Shown: positions 23,706-34,974 of the stretch, one piece after another
How positions within the stretch are numbered: position 1 is the stretch's first letter
Layout of the letters: each line of letters starts with the position of its first letter
Origin: Cephalopachus bancanus
Taxonomy: Eukaryota > Chordata > Mammalia > Primates > Tarsiidae
Length of the DNA stretch: 64,000 bases
Assembly (NCBI GenBank): GCA_027257055.1
Contig: JAPVLO010000521.1
Coordinates: 248,001 to 312,000 of the forward strand
Reading direction: 5' to 3'
The notes under the pieces: generated by a model
Database searches by the model: none
The model's input: the letters and a program-made list of their open reading frames with translations, nothing else
Told to the model about the DNA's origin: nothing
Translations under genes and position numbers: made by a program

Positions 23706-24607
23706 CATCTGACCTGAGCTGGCATCCCTCTTCACTAGCACAACTGCTTAGATGGGATGTGGACGCCTCCTGGTCATTGCCAAGTCATCCTTTGTATCAG
23801 ACCATATCACAGTCACTCAGAGTCTGGCTCCAGGTCAGCTAACTCTCATGACTCTCTGATTCTTCCATGCCATTCTGGGACCACAGACAGCTCAGTGGGG
23901 CCAGCCACAGCCATTTGTCACTTCCTCGGTACTCTTGGGTACATGAGAATGATTCCATGGGCCCAGTGCCCCAACCCCACTATTCAGGTCTACTCTGAGG
24001 CGTCTTCACACTCATCTACCAGGGCAGAGTTAGACAGCCATCCTTCTTCCAGGGTCTTGCCTCCTTCCTAGAGTCTTCCATAGAAGTTAAACACAGGTTC
24101 CCCCTTTACTACAATTTCCAACTTATCTAGAGTTCCTGCTGTGAAATATTCTTCCTGGTGCCTCCCTGGAAGGGAGCTGGCTGTAGGATGCTTTCATTCA
24201 GGACATATCTCCAGCTAAGTGAGCTCTGCACCTTCTCCCAGCTTCTTCTGTTTTCTGGTTGGCAAGAGAGCATGGGGCACTTTAGCCTGGAGGAGGAAAA
24301 GCAGTGTGGATTGGGGGAGCTTCTTTGTTATTATTCATCACTTATTCTCCTACACCTAGTGTAAACATTCCAGTTTTTTCTGTTCTCCTGAGGCCAAGAC
24401 TTGAAAAACTAAAAAGCTAATAATTGACTCCTTTTGTGGTATTTGCTTTCAGCTCAATCATCCCTTCCCTGCAGCAGTGATACTAACACACTGGGAAAAG
24501 GAGCACAGGTTAAGGGAGGGGCAAACAATGATACATATATTTCAGCCACATACACACTACTGTTTCCCCAGCCTAGTCCTTGGCTAAGATTGGCCACAAC
24601 CCATAAT
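23706..24607. other. Gene-free DNA, nothing recognised
   Basis: No element or gene identified; a 104-codon frame at 23757-24071 shows no known domain. It could be retroviral flank or unique sequence. Confidence 0.4.
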
Positions 24608-25016
24608 ATGTGAGTTCATTTTGCATTGCTATAAAGAAATATCTAGGGCCGGTAATTTGTAAAGAAAAGAGATTTATTTGGTTCATGGTTCTGCATGGTG
24701 CCGGCATCTGCCTGGCTTCTGTTAAGGCCTCAGGAAGCTTTTACTTTTGGTGGAAGGCAAGGGAAGACAGCATGTGACATGGTGAGAGGAAAAGCAACAG
24801 AGAGAGAGCGCAAGAGGCACCAGGTAGGCTCTTTTTAACAACTAGCTTTCCAGTGAATTAATAGAGTGAGAACTCACCCATTACCACAGAGTGACATGAA
24901 GCCATTCATGAAGGATCCATTCCGTGATCCAGTCAACCCCCAGTGGCCTCACCTCCAACACTGGGAATCATATTTCAACATGAGATTCAGAGGGGTCAAA
25001 CATCCAAACTTTATCA
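24608..25016 (-). mobile_element. MaLR LTR (MST/MLT1 type)
   Basis: Antisense LTR: TTCATTTTGCATTGCTATAAAG, GGCCTCAGGAAGCTT, TCCAACACTGGGAATCA and CAAACATCCAAAC blocks in the order expected. About 409 bp. No internal region adjoins it. Confidence 0.85.
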
Positions 25017-26346
25017 AGAAAAACTGTATCAAGAGTAACTGTAGGGTCAGCTCAGGGGATCTTACCTTAGATTTTTGGCTCATTCTCTGGTCTTACTCAT
25101 TCTTGGAGAGGCCCCAGTTAGTGTATTTAGAGATTGGGACTTTATCAATCAGAGACCATTCTAGCATGGGTCCAGTCCTTCTCTTGTCTCCTCTCCTTTT
25201 TCCTCTCCTCCTTTCCTTTTTTTTCTTCTTCCTGCCTCTCCACTTTCCTTACTCCACTCTGCTTTGTCCTTCCTCCCCAAAGGCAGATCAAAGGATATAA
25301 TTCTAGGGCCTTTGCAGGCGACTCTTGTTGTCCCTGTTGGTAGAATGATTGTTCTGCTTGACATTCTGCTGCCTCAGCATCCTATTAAGTTATCACCCCT
25401 TTTCACCTCCCATAGTGTTCATATATGAATGATAAGCTATATCAACTGAGAATAACTGATAGTGTTCATATATGAATGATAGCCACTCAACTGAGGATAA
25501 CTGATTCAATACCATTAGAATGGCAACAAATATTAATATGCTGTTTAGGGCATGCCAAAAAAGTCAGATTTCAACATAGAGCTAATAATACACTGCATGA
25601 GATGGTCAAAGAAAAGCCTGGGTTAATTTCCACTGGAGTCTGCAGGATTCAGTCAGAGCTGGGAAACCATGGTTATGGAACCGTTGGGGGAGGCTCAGCC
25701 ATCAGTAGAGTTGGCCTTCAGTCCCTGCTCAGAGTATGTCTCTAGCTGGGAGTGTTCTGGGGGGTGGAGTTGGGGTGAGAGAAGGAGAGGAGTAGAATGT
25801 GGAATGTTGGAGCACCTTCCAGTTTTCAGCCTTGACAAATGTCAAGGAATAAACCGAGGAATAAAGCTGGAGCAGAAATAAACAGATCAAGGGAGGTGCT
25901 GGCCAAGGAGTTATATCTTCTCAGTTGAGAGATTGAGGAGCCTTGAATCAGATTTTGCCCTTCTCTTAAAGGGCTCTCTTTTACATGGGGTAAGCGTTGA
26001 GAAAAGTCTTTATTCATATGTAAGTAAAAACCCTTTATAAAGCTTAAATAGTCCCCAAGTTAAGAACCATTATCCATTCATCATAAATTATCTTTATGAA
26101 AGAAGAGAATAATGAAAACAGAAATATGTACGAAAAGCTAGATTTTTATACAACACGTGAACACATGTGATTAGAATCAATAGCCTTTAATTGAAAACTA
26201 TAGATTTGAACCAAAATTATAGCAAGATCTAGAATCTATACTTATGTAGCAGACATTCTTTTCCAGTTATGTTTAGCTTAAAGTATTTGGGAGATGGCTG
26301 TCTGGCAGGGTTCCGAGCACTGGGGACTTTGAGCTTGGAGTAAAAT
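25017..26346. other. Mostly unique DNA
   Basis: No gene seen. A pyrimidine-rich stretch lies around 25165-25250. The tandem duplication at 25413 is listed separately. Confidence 0.45.
25413..25504. repeat. About 46-bp tandem duplication with palindrome
   Basis: 25413-25459 is repeated at 25460-25504 with small changes. Each unit carries the perfect 12-bp palindrome TTCATATATGAA. Confidence 0.85.
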
Positions 26347-26356
26347 ATTTACCTTA

Positions 26357-26428
26357 CCTAATCCTGAATTTTACCCCACATCTTTAAAATTAAAAAAAAA
26401 ACTAAGAAAAATGTAAAAAAGAAAAAAA
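26357..26428 (+). mobile_element. 72-bp L1 3'-end micro-insertion
   Basis: Only the last 45 or so bases of the lineage L1 (CCTAATCCTGAATTTTACCC, CACATCTTTAAAA) plus an A-rich tail, flanked by a perfect 10-bp duplication ATTTACCTTA (26347-26356 and 26429-26438). This is an extreme 5' truncation. Confidence 0.85.
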
Positions 26429-26907
26429 ATTTACCTTAGAAAATCCACAAAGTAAACAATTAGAAATTTGCTACATAACAAGTCCATTACTCTTCAGGTT
26501 ATACATAGACTATACAAAAGAAACTGCGAATAATATTAGAGTACTTAAGACATTTCACAGTTATTTTACAAGCAGAGACCAGATGAGCATGCAGGGAATT
26601 GTTTTGTCTACTGACACTATTTCCACTCCTGGCCCAGTGAGAGGTCTTTTGAAGAACAACAGGAAGAGTAGCTTGGTACATGGAGCCTACTACCAACAGT
26701 CACTGTTGGAGTGATTAATGTGACTTTCTTGGGGCCGTCCAACTTGGGCTAGCCAAGACCCAAATTAAGTGACAGTCAAATGGCCAACTAAAAAGCCCAT
26801 CTGCCACCAAAACAGTAAAGGCTACTAGAATCTGGGCAAAATGAAAATGCTCTTTTTTAATAAGAATCCTTTTTAAAAGCAAAGATGATTTTAGTTAGAA
26901 ATGGGAA

Positions 26908-26957
26908 AAAGGAAGGAAGAAAGGAAGGAAGGAAAGGAAGAGGGGAAGGAAGGAAGA
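26908..26957. repeat. (GGAA)n microsatellite
   Basis: Purine-rich imperfect GGAA/GAAA tract of about 50 bp. Confidence 0.9.
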
Positions 26958-26979
26958 AAACTAAAAGAAACTGTGATAG

Positions 26980-27135
26980 TAGTTCTTAAACTTTGAGTAT
27001 AAAAATATGAGCAAGCATTAAAAAAAATCACTATGGCCCAAGTCAAATGTGCATGTTCCTGGACCTCACTTAAAGACATTCTAATTCAGTGTGTCTGCAT
27101 TAGGCCCCAGAAACCTGGGTCTGATGCAGGTGCCC
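26980..27135 (+). mobile_element. MER5-like (hAT-Charlie) fragment
   Basis: AGTTCTTAAACTTTGAG start and TTCTAATTCAGTGTGTCTGC core in MER5 order; strongly diverged. Confidence 0.5.
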
Positions 27136-27175
27136 TATTGGCCGCGGGGATTGGATGCCAAACCAAAAATCCTAG

Positions 27176-27338
27176 GGCAGCACATGGATGGCTCGTGTCT
27201 GTAATCCCAGCACTCTGGGAGCCAGGGTGGGAGGATCCCTGAGGCTAGAAATTCAAGACCAGCCTTGGTAACATAGTGAGACCTCCCCCCTCCACCGTCT
27301 CTACCAAAATAAAACATAAAAATAAAAAAAGAAAAAAA
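27176..27338 (+). mobile_element. Free left Alu monomer (FLAM-like)
   Basis: A single left-arm Alu (GTCTGTAATCCCAGCACTC, AGACCAGCCTTGG) ending in an A-rich tail with no right arm. Confidence 0.75.
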
Positions 27339-27639
27339 TCTTGTGAACTGTGGCTAAAAGGAAGAGAAGAAGCTGTTGAAACCTCGACTTTGGTGGCTCT
27401 TCCCTTCTGGACAGCTGAGCATTGTCAGGGCTGAGGCCATATTATCTGCTTTAAAACAATTAACCATTTCTGTAGCTAAATGGGCAGTAGCTTTGGTATT
27501 GTCCACCCAGAACTTTATCAAGGAAGGAAAACAAAAGCTCATGACCACAATTTGGGGTCCACATCCCCAGAACAACACCGTTCCCATCAGGCCTGAGATC
27601 TGAAATATCACCCTCCTCTGACAAACATCAACAAGCTCA

Positions 27640-28018
27640 TTAACAAGGGTGCCTGAACGATGCACATTTGTATACCTAACCCTTAAATGTACCCCACAAT
27701 TTTATAATAAAAAATATGTTTACTCGGTGGCTCAGCCTGTAATCCCGCGCCTTTGGGAGGCTGAGGTGAGTGGATTGCCTGAGCCCGCGGGTTCGAGACC
27801 CGCCTGGGCAGTGAGACCTCATCTCTACAATAAATCAAAAAATCAGCCGGGCGTGGTAGCGCATGCCTGTAATTCCGGCTACTTGGAAGGCTGAGGCGGA
27901 AGGATCGCTAGAGCCCAGCAGGCGAGGCTGCGGTGGCCGGGAGCGGCCACTGCACTCCAGTCTGGGTGACCAAGTGAGACTCCAACTCAAAAAAAAAAAA
28001 AAAAAAATTAAAAAAAAA
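27640..28018 (+). mobile_element. L1 3'-tail / Alu composite insertion
   Basis: 27640-27722 is the end of the lineage L1 3'-UTR (ACCTAACCCTTAAATGTACC, then AATAAAAAAT). It joins a young Alu at 27723 that lacks its first six or seven bases. The tail is A(20)-TT-A(11). A perfect 10-bp duplication AACAAGCTCA flanks the whole unit (27630-27639 and 28019-28028), and I see none around the Alu alone. Either reverse transcription switched templates from Alu to L1 RNA, or the Alu entered the L1 tail. Confidence 0.8.
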
Positions 28019-28289
28019 AACAAGCTCAGCTGAGCCTGAGCCCTCCGTTAAATTAGTCCTGTTTCCTTCACCGGTATTTTTCCCACATAAGTATAATTCA
28101 TTATCTAGTTCCTTTAACAGAGGGTTTTAAAATTCAGAGCTGACTGGAAGCTCTCTTTGGGAGTAGAGGCAGTACTATTTTGGGATCCTGTTTATTTTAT
28201 AATTTTGTATATAAAGAGTAGGCAGCCAGAAACACAAATGATCTATTTTTTCCCCTCTATTCTCTTCCTCCCAATAGAGATCACATTAA

Positions 28290-28960
28290 AGCTGCAGCAA
28301 TATTCTTTATTAAAATACCAAGTAGTGGACACAACTAACAAGCAGTGTGAAATGGCATAAACATCCCCTCACCCATACATTACAGGCCATGGCACACCTA
28401 TACATACAATACATACCCTCAAACAGGCTTACATTTCTTTTAAATGTGCACTCTTTTTTTCCTCTCATACACATTCTCATGTTCTCTCGCATCTAACTTT
28501 GTAGTGAATTCCATCTTTGGATTTGTTCAGGATCTTAACGATCGTACCACAAACGATCAGACTTAATCACACACAATGCCGCTAATAGAAGGAACTCAGT
28601 ACAAAAAGTTTCAACACAATCAAAAAAGAAGTGAGATTTGGATTAGTGATCCATGCTCTGCCGATGGCCTCTGTGGGCTTAATGAACGTAGGTTCAGGCT
28701 GAAGACTTTGGATATACAAATTGGCTCAACAAACATCAATTTGTCTACCAAAGTGCCTCTGAATTACAAATGAGTAAAATCGAGTTATCTTGGGATCTGA
28801 GTTATTCAGCTTTAAATTTGGCTAGCAGTAACATTAACTATTGATCTGTTAATTTACAATGTCTTAGAACAAGACTTTGATGGAAACTACTAGAGCTTTG
28901 ACCATAAAGTCAATAAGTCTTTTATGAAACAACCTTACCCATTTATTATACATATGCTTA
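28290..28960 (-). other. Candidate minus-strand terminal exon / 3'-UTR
   Basis: Read on the minus strand, AATAAA lies at about 28307-28312, followed by a GU-rich stretch (GTGATCTCTATTGGG), as at a genuine polyadenylation site. Upstream, about 600 bp is free of recognisable repeats and has the T- and G-rich look of a 3'-UTR. There is no A-tract, so it is not a processed copy. The plus-strand 65-codon frame at 28576-28773 may be a shadow. No gene identified. Confidence 0.3.
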
Positions 28961-29744
28961 TTGGCAAGACTTCATCAGGGGCATCTCAGTAGAGCTTGAA
29001 TTCACTAACTATTCATAATATTGAAAACTTCCTATTAATCCCAGGCCATTTGAATTTCTAATTATCTGACCATTATACATTACCTTAATACTGATGACTC
29101 AGTACTCTGTTTCTCTCTAATATGCTAATAAAATGAGAGGGTGAATCATTATCATATGTTCCCCTTTATGGGAGATGAATCAGAGACTCTTGGTGAGATG
29201 CTTATGTTCAAAGTTTATTTCAAAACCAGAGTAACTGAAAAACATTTCTCTATTTGGAAAATCTAATGAAAATGTTCTGCTAGAGCAGAAACATAGGTCA
29301 CCTTGATGGGGCGAGGAGTGGGAGGACCATGGTGATCTGAAACTGGGAAAGCCAGGATCAAGCAGAGAGGAAGGCTGTGTACGTCCTCAGGAAACAGGTA
29401 CTTAGCGACTATTTGCTCTTGTTCAATTTTTCCTTCACTCTCACAGTCTAACTTTGCTTTTACCCACCAGACTTCCTGTCTCCTTGTTGAGAGACAGCCC
29501 TCCCAAAGTCTAACTTTCTATAAACAAACAGTCCTGAAAGACTGATTTCCATCACACTGTATTTTGGACAGAAACCTATTTCACTGGGCTGAAGACTTTC
29601 AGTAAGTTAAAGGAGTATTTGTGTGACAAGCAATGGGAGTTTTGGACATCTTTAGGCTTAGTTCCAATGTGGTCTTAACTGCACCATTGATGCCACATTC
29701 ATCTGTTTAGTTGGGTCTGCAAATTGTCTTCCTCTGTGAACCAC
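28961..29744. other. Gene-free DNA, nothing recognised
   Basis: No repeat, RNA or coding region identified. Confidence 0.45.
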
Positions 29745-29900
29745 TGATATACTAAAAAAAATCTTTCCAGATAGTTTCAGAAAAGACATACCAAATTATT
29801 AACAACTATAGGAATAATAAATATGTGCTTTCATTAGTAATTAAAGAATAGCAAATTAAAACAAAATGAAGATGCTTTTTTCTATGTAAATTAATTTGGG
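29745..29900 (+). mobile_element. Possible ancient L1 fragment
   Basis: The stretch AATAGCAAATTAAAACAAAA with flanking text resembles the ORF2 end of very old L1. Short and diverged. Confidence 0.4.
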
Positions 29901-29929
29901 AAAGATTTTTAATAATTGCAATGCTAGTG

Positions 29930-30340
29930 TTCCAGTTAGGATGCTTTAGGTTGCAATAATAACACCCAAATCAAAAACTTCTTAAACGACACGTATAATA
30001 TATTACTTCACATACAAAGAAGTCCTAAGGAAGGGCATCTCCTGCATTGAATAATTCAGGGGTTCAACAGTGTCAACAAACTCACATTCTTCACTGTTTT
30101 TGTCCTCGGGCTGACATGGTTCAAGGTGTTACACGCAGACATGATAATGTCCTACACATGAAGGGAGGCTTTTCTTTCTGGTCTCTTTTTTATCTCATTA
30201 GCCAGAACTGGGTCACGTGCCCATCTCTAAGCCAATTTCTGGTAAGAGAAATGAGATAATCAAGACTAGCTTGGACTGATTAGGATTTATTACCTGAGGA
30301 AGTATGGACTTTTGAACAAGCCAAACCTCTATCAACAGAG
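29930..30340. mobile_element. Possible old interspersed repeat, family unknown
   Basis: The order of segments (GTTGCAATAATAACACCC, then CCAGAACTGGGTCACGTGCC, then GTAAGAGAAATGAGAT) recalls a known mammalian repeat, but I cannot name it or find its ends. Confidence 0.35.
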
Positions 30341-30587
30341 GAAAAGAGAAAAGAATGGCTCTGGGTAGGCAGCCTGTGGTGTCTGCCAAGAATATAGTGA
30401 AATGGGTTACACTTATGGCTGGTAGACATTCTGGAAAGTAATTTGGCACTATATGTCAAGATACTTAAAATTGTCCATACACTTTGAGATAGCAACTCCA
30501 CTTCTAGGAACAAAGCCTACAGAAAGTGTATCTTATGAAAATAAGGCTTTATACTCAAGGGGTTTCACTGTAACACCTTTATAATAG

Positions 30588-30643
30588 AAGGAAAGAAAGA
30601 AGAAAGGAAGAAAGGAAGGAAAGGAGGGAGGGAGGGAGGAGGC
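30588..30643. repeat. (GGAA)n/(GGGA)n microsatellite
   Basis: Imperfect purine tract inside the ancient L1. Confidence 0.9.
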
Positions 30644-30728
30644 TAACTTAAGGATTGATAATTGATAATAGGTAAAGAATTACATAATCACAGTACATTC
30701 TTTTGATGGACTACTATCTAGCATTTTA

Positions 30729-30872
30729 TTTTTATTTTAAATTTTTTTCATAGAGACGGCGTTTCACTATATTGCCCAGGCTGGACTTGAATCACTGGGC
30801 TCAAGTGATTCTCCTGCCTCAGCCTCCTGAGAAGCTGGGATTACAGGCACACACTACTGCATCTGGCTTCTC
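30729..30872 (-). mobile_element. Alu left monomer (FLAM-like)
   Basis: Single reversed Alu left arm (CACTATATTGCCCAGGCTGG, GATTACAGGCACACAC). Decayed duplicate flanks TAGCATTTTA and CAGCACTTTT fit its target site. Confidence 0.75.
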
Positions 30873-31044
30873 CAGCACTTTTGAATGATGTTTACAAAGA
30901 GTTTTTAAGAACATGGGGAAATGTTCATAATATAGAGTTAAATGAGAAATGCAGGATGTAAAATTATATGTATATACACATATATATATCTGTCTATGTA
31001 AAATATTAATAGCAACTATCTTCTCAACATCTACTAGGAACTTA

Positions 31045-31215
31045 TGCACTGTCTCTAGAACTTACAACACCTCTGAAATGTAGGTATTCATATGTCCAGT
31101 TTGCAAATGAGGTGACCAAGGCTCAGAAATGTTAAGTAGGTTTCCAGGGTCACTCAGCTAGTAAATAGTAGAGCAAGAATTTATGTCCAGGTTTTTCTGG
31201 CTATTGGAACCACAG
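31045..31215 (-). mobile_element. MIR SINE fragment
   Basis: Antisense MIR: CAAATGAGGTGACCAAGGC, AAATGTTAAGTAGG and TCACTCAGCTAGTAAAT segments in order. Confidence 0.75.
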
Positions 31216-32731
31216 TCTCAAATTTATGGGCAATTCTCTTTCTTTCCTCTTTTCTGTTCTCCCTTCTTCACAGTTGATGGATACGACAAGATATCCTCAA
31301 GTTCAGTTGCATGCATGAGTCATGCTTAAGGGGTATAGACAAGCACACAAATATTTAGTGAAGTGGAATTGAATAAGGACAGTGGGAAATTGGGGGCCTA
31401 AGGTGAGAGACAGATAGATAGAAAAGCTGGAGAATGAAGAAAGAGAAGTCACTGGAGTAGCTACTGAGAAGTAGGAAGTGACTGAATGCCAAGTCAACCT
31501 GAACACTTTGATGAACCTTTCAGCTGAAATGGTTCTCTAAATACCTTGTTCAGTTCACGGGCCTTGCATTCAGGGATGGTACACACCAGTTCACCAAGAG
31601 TCTCTTTCAGGACCCAGGCTCTTCTCTAGATGTTAGATCCCAACCAAATTTTCATGTTAAACAGAAATCTCTCCTACCAGAGCTGGCCAGATCAGAAGGG
31701 CATAGTGTACATATGATCACAGGAATAGAGGTATTGATGGAACAATTTGTGAAAGATGGGGTGGGGGAGCAATGCTTTAGGAATTACACATGATTACTTA
31801 GGGCAACACTCACAGTCCCAAGCTAAGGGTATACTTGCAACAAATAAGTGGAAATTATTGAGTGAAGGAGGAAAGAAAATGAGAGGCAATCCTCTGGACA
31901 TCTGCTTCTGCTGCTTTGCACTTCCATGCTGCCTCTGGTAACCCATGCCCATGTTAGAACCTGGTTCTATACATTGACTGAAGACAGAATCTGTGTTGCA
32001 GAATTTATCTAAATATAGACATGCTTTGTTTTTGGGTTTATACTGTGACCAAGAGAACCCTCAGTCAGGCCTCAGCCCTGTAATTTTGCAACCATTTCCA
32101 CATGGACGGTGGAAGCCCTGCTGTCATGGTGCCAGGGTTATGGAATGATTAGCATCTGCAGGTCCCAGGCTTCCTGGTTTGTATGAGAAATACAGGGATA
32201 AAACAGCTAAGCAAGAATAATGAGCATCACAGCTGATTTTGGAAAGCCCATTAAAATAACAAATCAGCAGCATCTTCAACAAAAATTACTGGAGATAAGA
32301 ATCATGCCAAGGGCTGGCTCTTTTGCAGGAAACAGTGTAGACTGTTGTTTTTTGGTTAAGTGCTGAGGTTTTTAACAGTTCCTTTTATATTTCATTTAAT
32401 ATTTTCAGGTCCATCTTCTATGTCTGACATTGCATATCTAGCAATGCATTACATATGGGAAGAGAAGTAATTCTTGTGTGGCAAGATCATCCACACAGAC
32501 ATCTTTACCTGCTATGTCTGTGCGGATTTCCCCAAGTCAGCCCTGAGCAGACAGCAAGCCACTCTGGCATGTGTCCAGAGTCCTTTGCTTGAGATTCTTT
32601 ATCTCTAAGGCTTTTCCCAGATATCATCCCAGACATCATGAGAAGCAGACCTGCAGCTCTGGGTCTCCCTCTGAAAGCCCAAGGAAAAATTATTGGTGCT
32701 CAGGCAAGTGAGATTACTTCTGGGTTCCAAA
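31216..32731. other. Unique DNA
   Basis: No gene, RNA or repeat recognised in about 1.5 kb. Confidence 0.45.
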
Positions 32732-32739
32732 CTCTAGAG

Positions 32740-33448
32740 CAGAGGTCCCAACCCCCTGGGCCACGGACTGGTACCAATTCGTGGCTTGTTAGGAACCAGG
32801 CTGCACAGCAGGACATGAGCGGTGAGAGAACCAGCAAAGCTTCGTCTGTATTCACAGCTACTCCCTGTCGCTCGTATTACTGCCTGAGCTCCATCTTCTG
32901 TCACACCAGTGGTGGCATTAGATTCTCATAAGAGCATGAACCCTATCGTGAACTGTGCATGCGAGGAATCTAGGTTGCATGCTCCTTATGAGAATCTAAT
33001 GCCTGATGATCTGAGTGGAGCTGAGGCAATGATGCTAGTGCTGGGCAGTGACTGCAAATACAGATTAACATGAGCAGGGAGATTTGACAGCACAGAGACT
33101 ATCATAAATCAATTGCCTGCAGATTCATATCAAAATCCTATCTGTGAGTGACAAGTGAGTTGATATGCTTCAATTGTACAGCTGCATCTGGTGGCAGGCT
33201 TTCAGTCAGAATCCAATACTTATTTTAGTCCACTCATGGCCTGTCCATTATTATTTACCATTTCTGTCATGCCTTTTTTTTTTACTGTGAGTTGTACAAT
33301 TATTTCATTAAATATTATAATGTAATAAAAATAGAAATGAAGTACACAAAAAATATTATACACGTGAATCAATTCCCCCTACTCTGGTCCATGGAAAATT
33401 GTCTTCCATGAAACCGGTCCCTGAAGCCAAAAGAGTTGGGGACTGCTG
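32740..33448 (+). mobile_element. hAT/Charlie-type non-autonomous DNA transposon
   Basis: Terminal inverted repeats CAGAGGTCCCAACCCCCTGG and the complement of AAGAGTTGGGGACTGCTG. The 8-bp flanks CTCTAGAG (32732-32739) and TTCTAGGG (33449-33456) fit the TCTAGA-centred target preference of Charlie elements. An internal near-perfect inverted repeat of about 25 bp (32914-32938 with 32978-33003) can form a hairpin. At 709 bp it has no transposase gene. The 97-codon frame at 32638-32931 is accidental. Confidence 0.85.
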
Positions 33449-33456
33449 TTCTAGGG

Positions 33457-34629
33457 GGCCTCCCTTATTCCTGCTCTTGAGGGCTAGTGAGAGTCATCGC
33501 CAGGAGGAGGCCCAGGGTGAGGGGTTTGTTGAGGTAAGATGGTAACCAGAAGGGCTAGAACAGAAGGAACCACAGAAGAAGGGCAAGCCAGGTTTGAGAA
33601 ACTTGCCAAAGGAGAAGAGGTGAGGTCAGAACTTTTTTCAGATCCAAGGGTGTATGTTTAGGGCCAAGAACAGGAGACAAGGCTAAAAGGCCGAGAGACA
33701 CTGGGTAATCCCAGGGATAGAGCAGGAGTGGTAGGAATGAGTCTAAACAACTCAGAACTGGGTTCTGTAGAGCTCTTATCACATGCCAGTTACAAAGATC
33801 ATGGGAGAGTGCGAATGGTTTAAAAGCCCAGTGTTCTGAAGGAGACCTTTAAAATCACATGCAAAGAGCCTAGTGCTGAATGCTCAGCACAGATCATGTG
33901 CCAGGGAAGACTGAAATTGGCTGTTATCATCCAGGAGTTGTCATCTTTGTTTTTATACTTTTAGTCTTCCTGAGGTAGGCCTGAAATAAAAATGTGTAGG
34001 TAAATGAGTTTTGGTCACAGAATATTGCAGTGCACAGTGCATTTACGATCTGAGTTAAATTCTGTCAGCTCTCGCCTATGTAAGTTGTCAAAAGCAGTGA
34101 CGTCTTTGACATTTCCACCTCAGAAAGGTACATTACCATGAAATGACTGCCACTCCTGATGTTTTCCTGGTAGGGTGGTGGATGGAATTCCCTGGTTTGG
34201 AATCTGAGGGCCGGAGCCGTCCCTCAAAGGGTACAGAGCAGAGTGACCCCCAGTATTTCTTCACCTGTGGGATCTGTTGAAAATGAGCAAGAAAAGCTAC
34301 AGCGTTAAGAGACATATCACAAAGGAGGAAGGAAGACTGGGAGGCAGGAAAGCAGAAGGCCAGGAACCAGTCTCAGCCCCTGATCAAGAATAGTTTGGGG
34401 AGAGGCACAACTGAGAAATCTACACACAATTCTTACCAGTGTCTTAAGGCCATGGGTAAGCACTGAACACCGCATTACTTGTCATCTAGAAACCCAATGC
34501 AAGCAAGGTTTTACTTAGAGAAGTTCTGGGGAAAGCACGTCATTCCCTTTGGGACATGGCTCTGACAATAGTTGCATGTGGACTCATTATTGGTTCTAAA
34601 AAGCTGCTAGCAAATCCCAACCTACTGCA
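33457..34629. other. Unique DNA
   Basis: No recognisable gene or repeat. Confidence 0.45.
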
Positions 34630-34880
34630 GAAGGGACTTTTTAAAAATAAGCTTTTAATTTTGGAATAATCGTAGGTTTGCAGAAAACTTGTTAAGATAA
34701 TACAGGAAGTTCCCATATACTCCACACCCAGTTTCCACCATTGTTAATATGTTATTAATATGGTATGTTTGTCACAACCAATGGACTTATATTGATATGT
34801 TATTATTAACTAAAGTCCATACTTTTTCAGATTTCTTTGGTTTTTACCTAATGTACGTTTTCTAGTCTAAGATTCTTCTC
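34630..34880 (-). mobile_element. Ancient L1M-type 3'-UTR fragment
   Basis: Text such as AGTTCCCATATACTCCACAC, GTTATTATTAACTAAAGTCC resembles the antisense 3'-UTR of old L1, like the element at 19255. Confidence 0.6.
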
Positions 34881-34974
34881 AGGTTACCATATTCTGTGTA
34901 GTTGTCTGCAAGGAAGATTTTATGTAGGAAAAAAATGTGTGGAATCACATAGGTATATTCCATTCTACACTTCT

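Larger units (their letters stand above)
30410..31015 (+). mobile_element. Ancient L1 (L1ME-like), interrupted by a FLAM
   Basis: GGAAAGTAATTTGGCACTA, CAACTCCACTTCTAGGAAC, and after the interruption GATGTTTACAAAGAGTTTTT and AAATGAGAAATGCAGGATG follow the order of the 3' end of old L1. It is interrupted at 30729-30872 and carries a GGAA tract. Confidence 0.65.

Noticed and set aside
23706..24607. Internal retroviral genes following the LTR at 22947
   Set aside because: The 4-bp duplication closes the LTR on both sides, and no gag, pol or env motif appears beyond it.
27175..27340. Possible 7SL RNA gene
   Set aside because: It has Alu left-arm structure and an A-tail, so it is a free Alu monomer.
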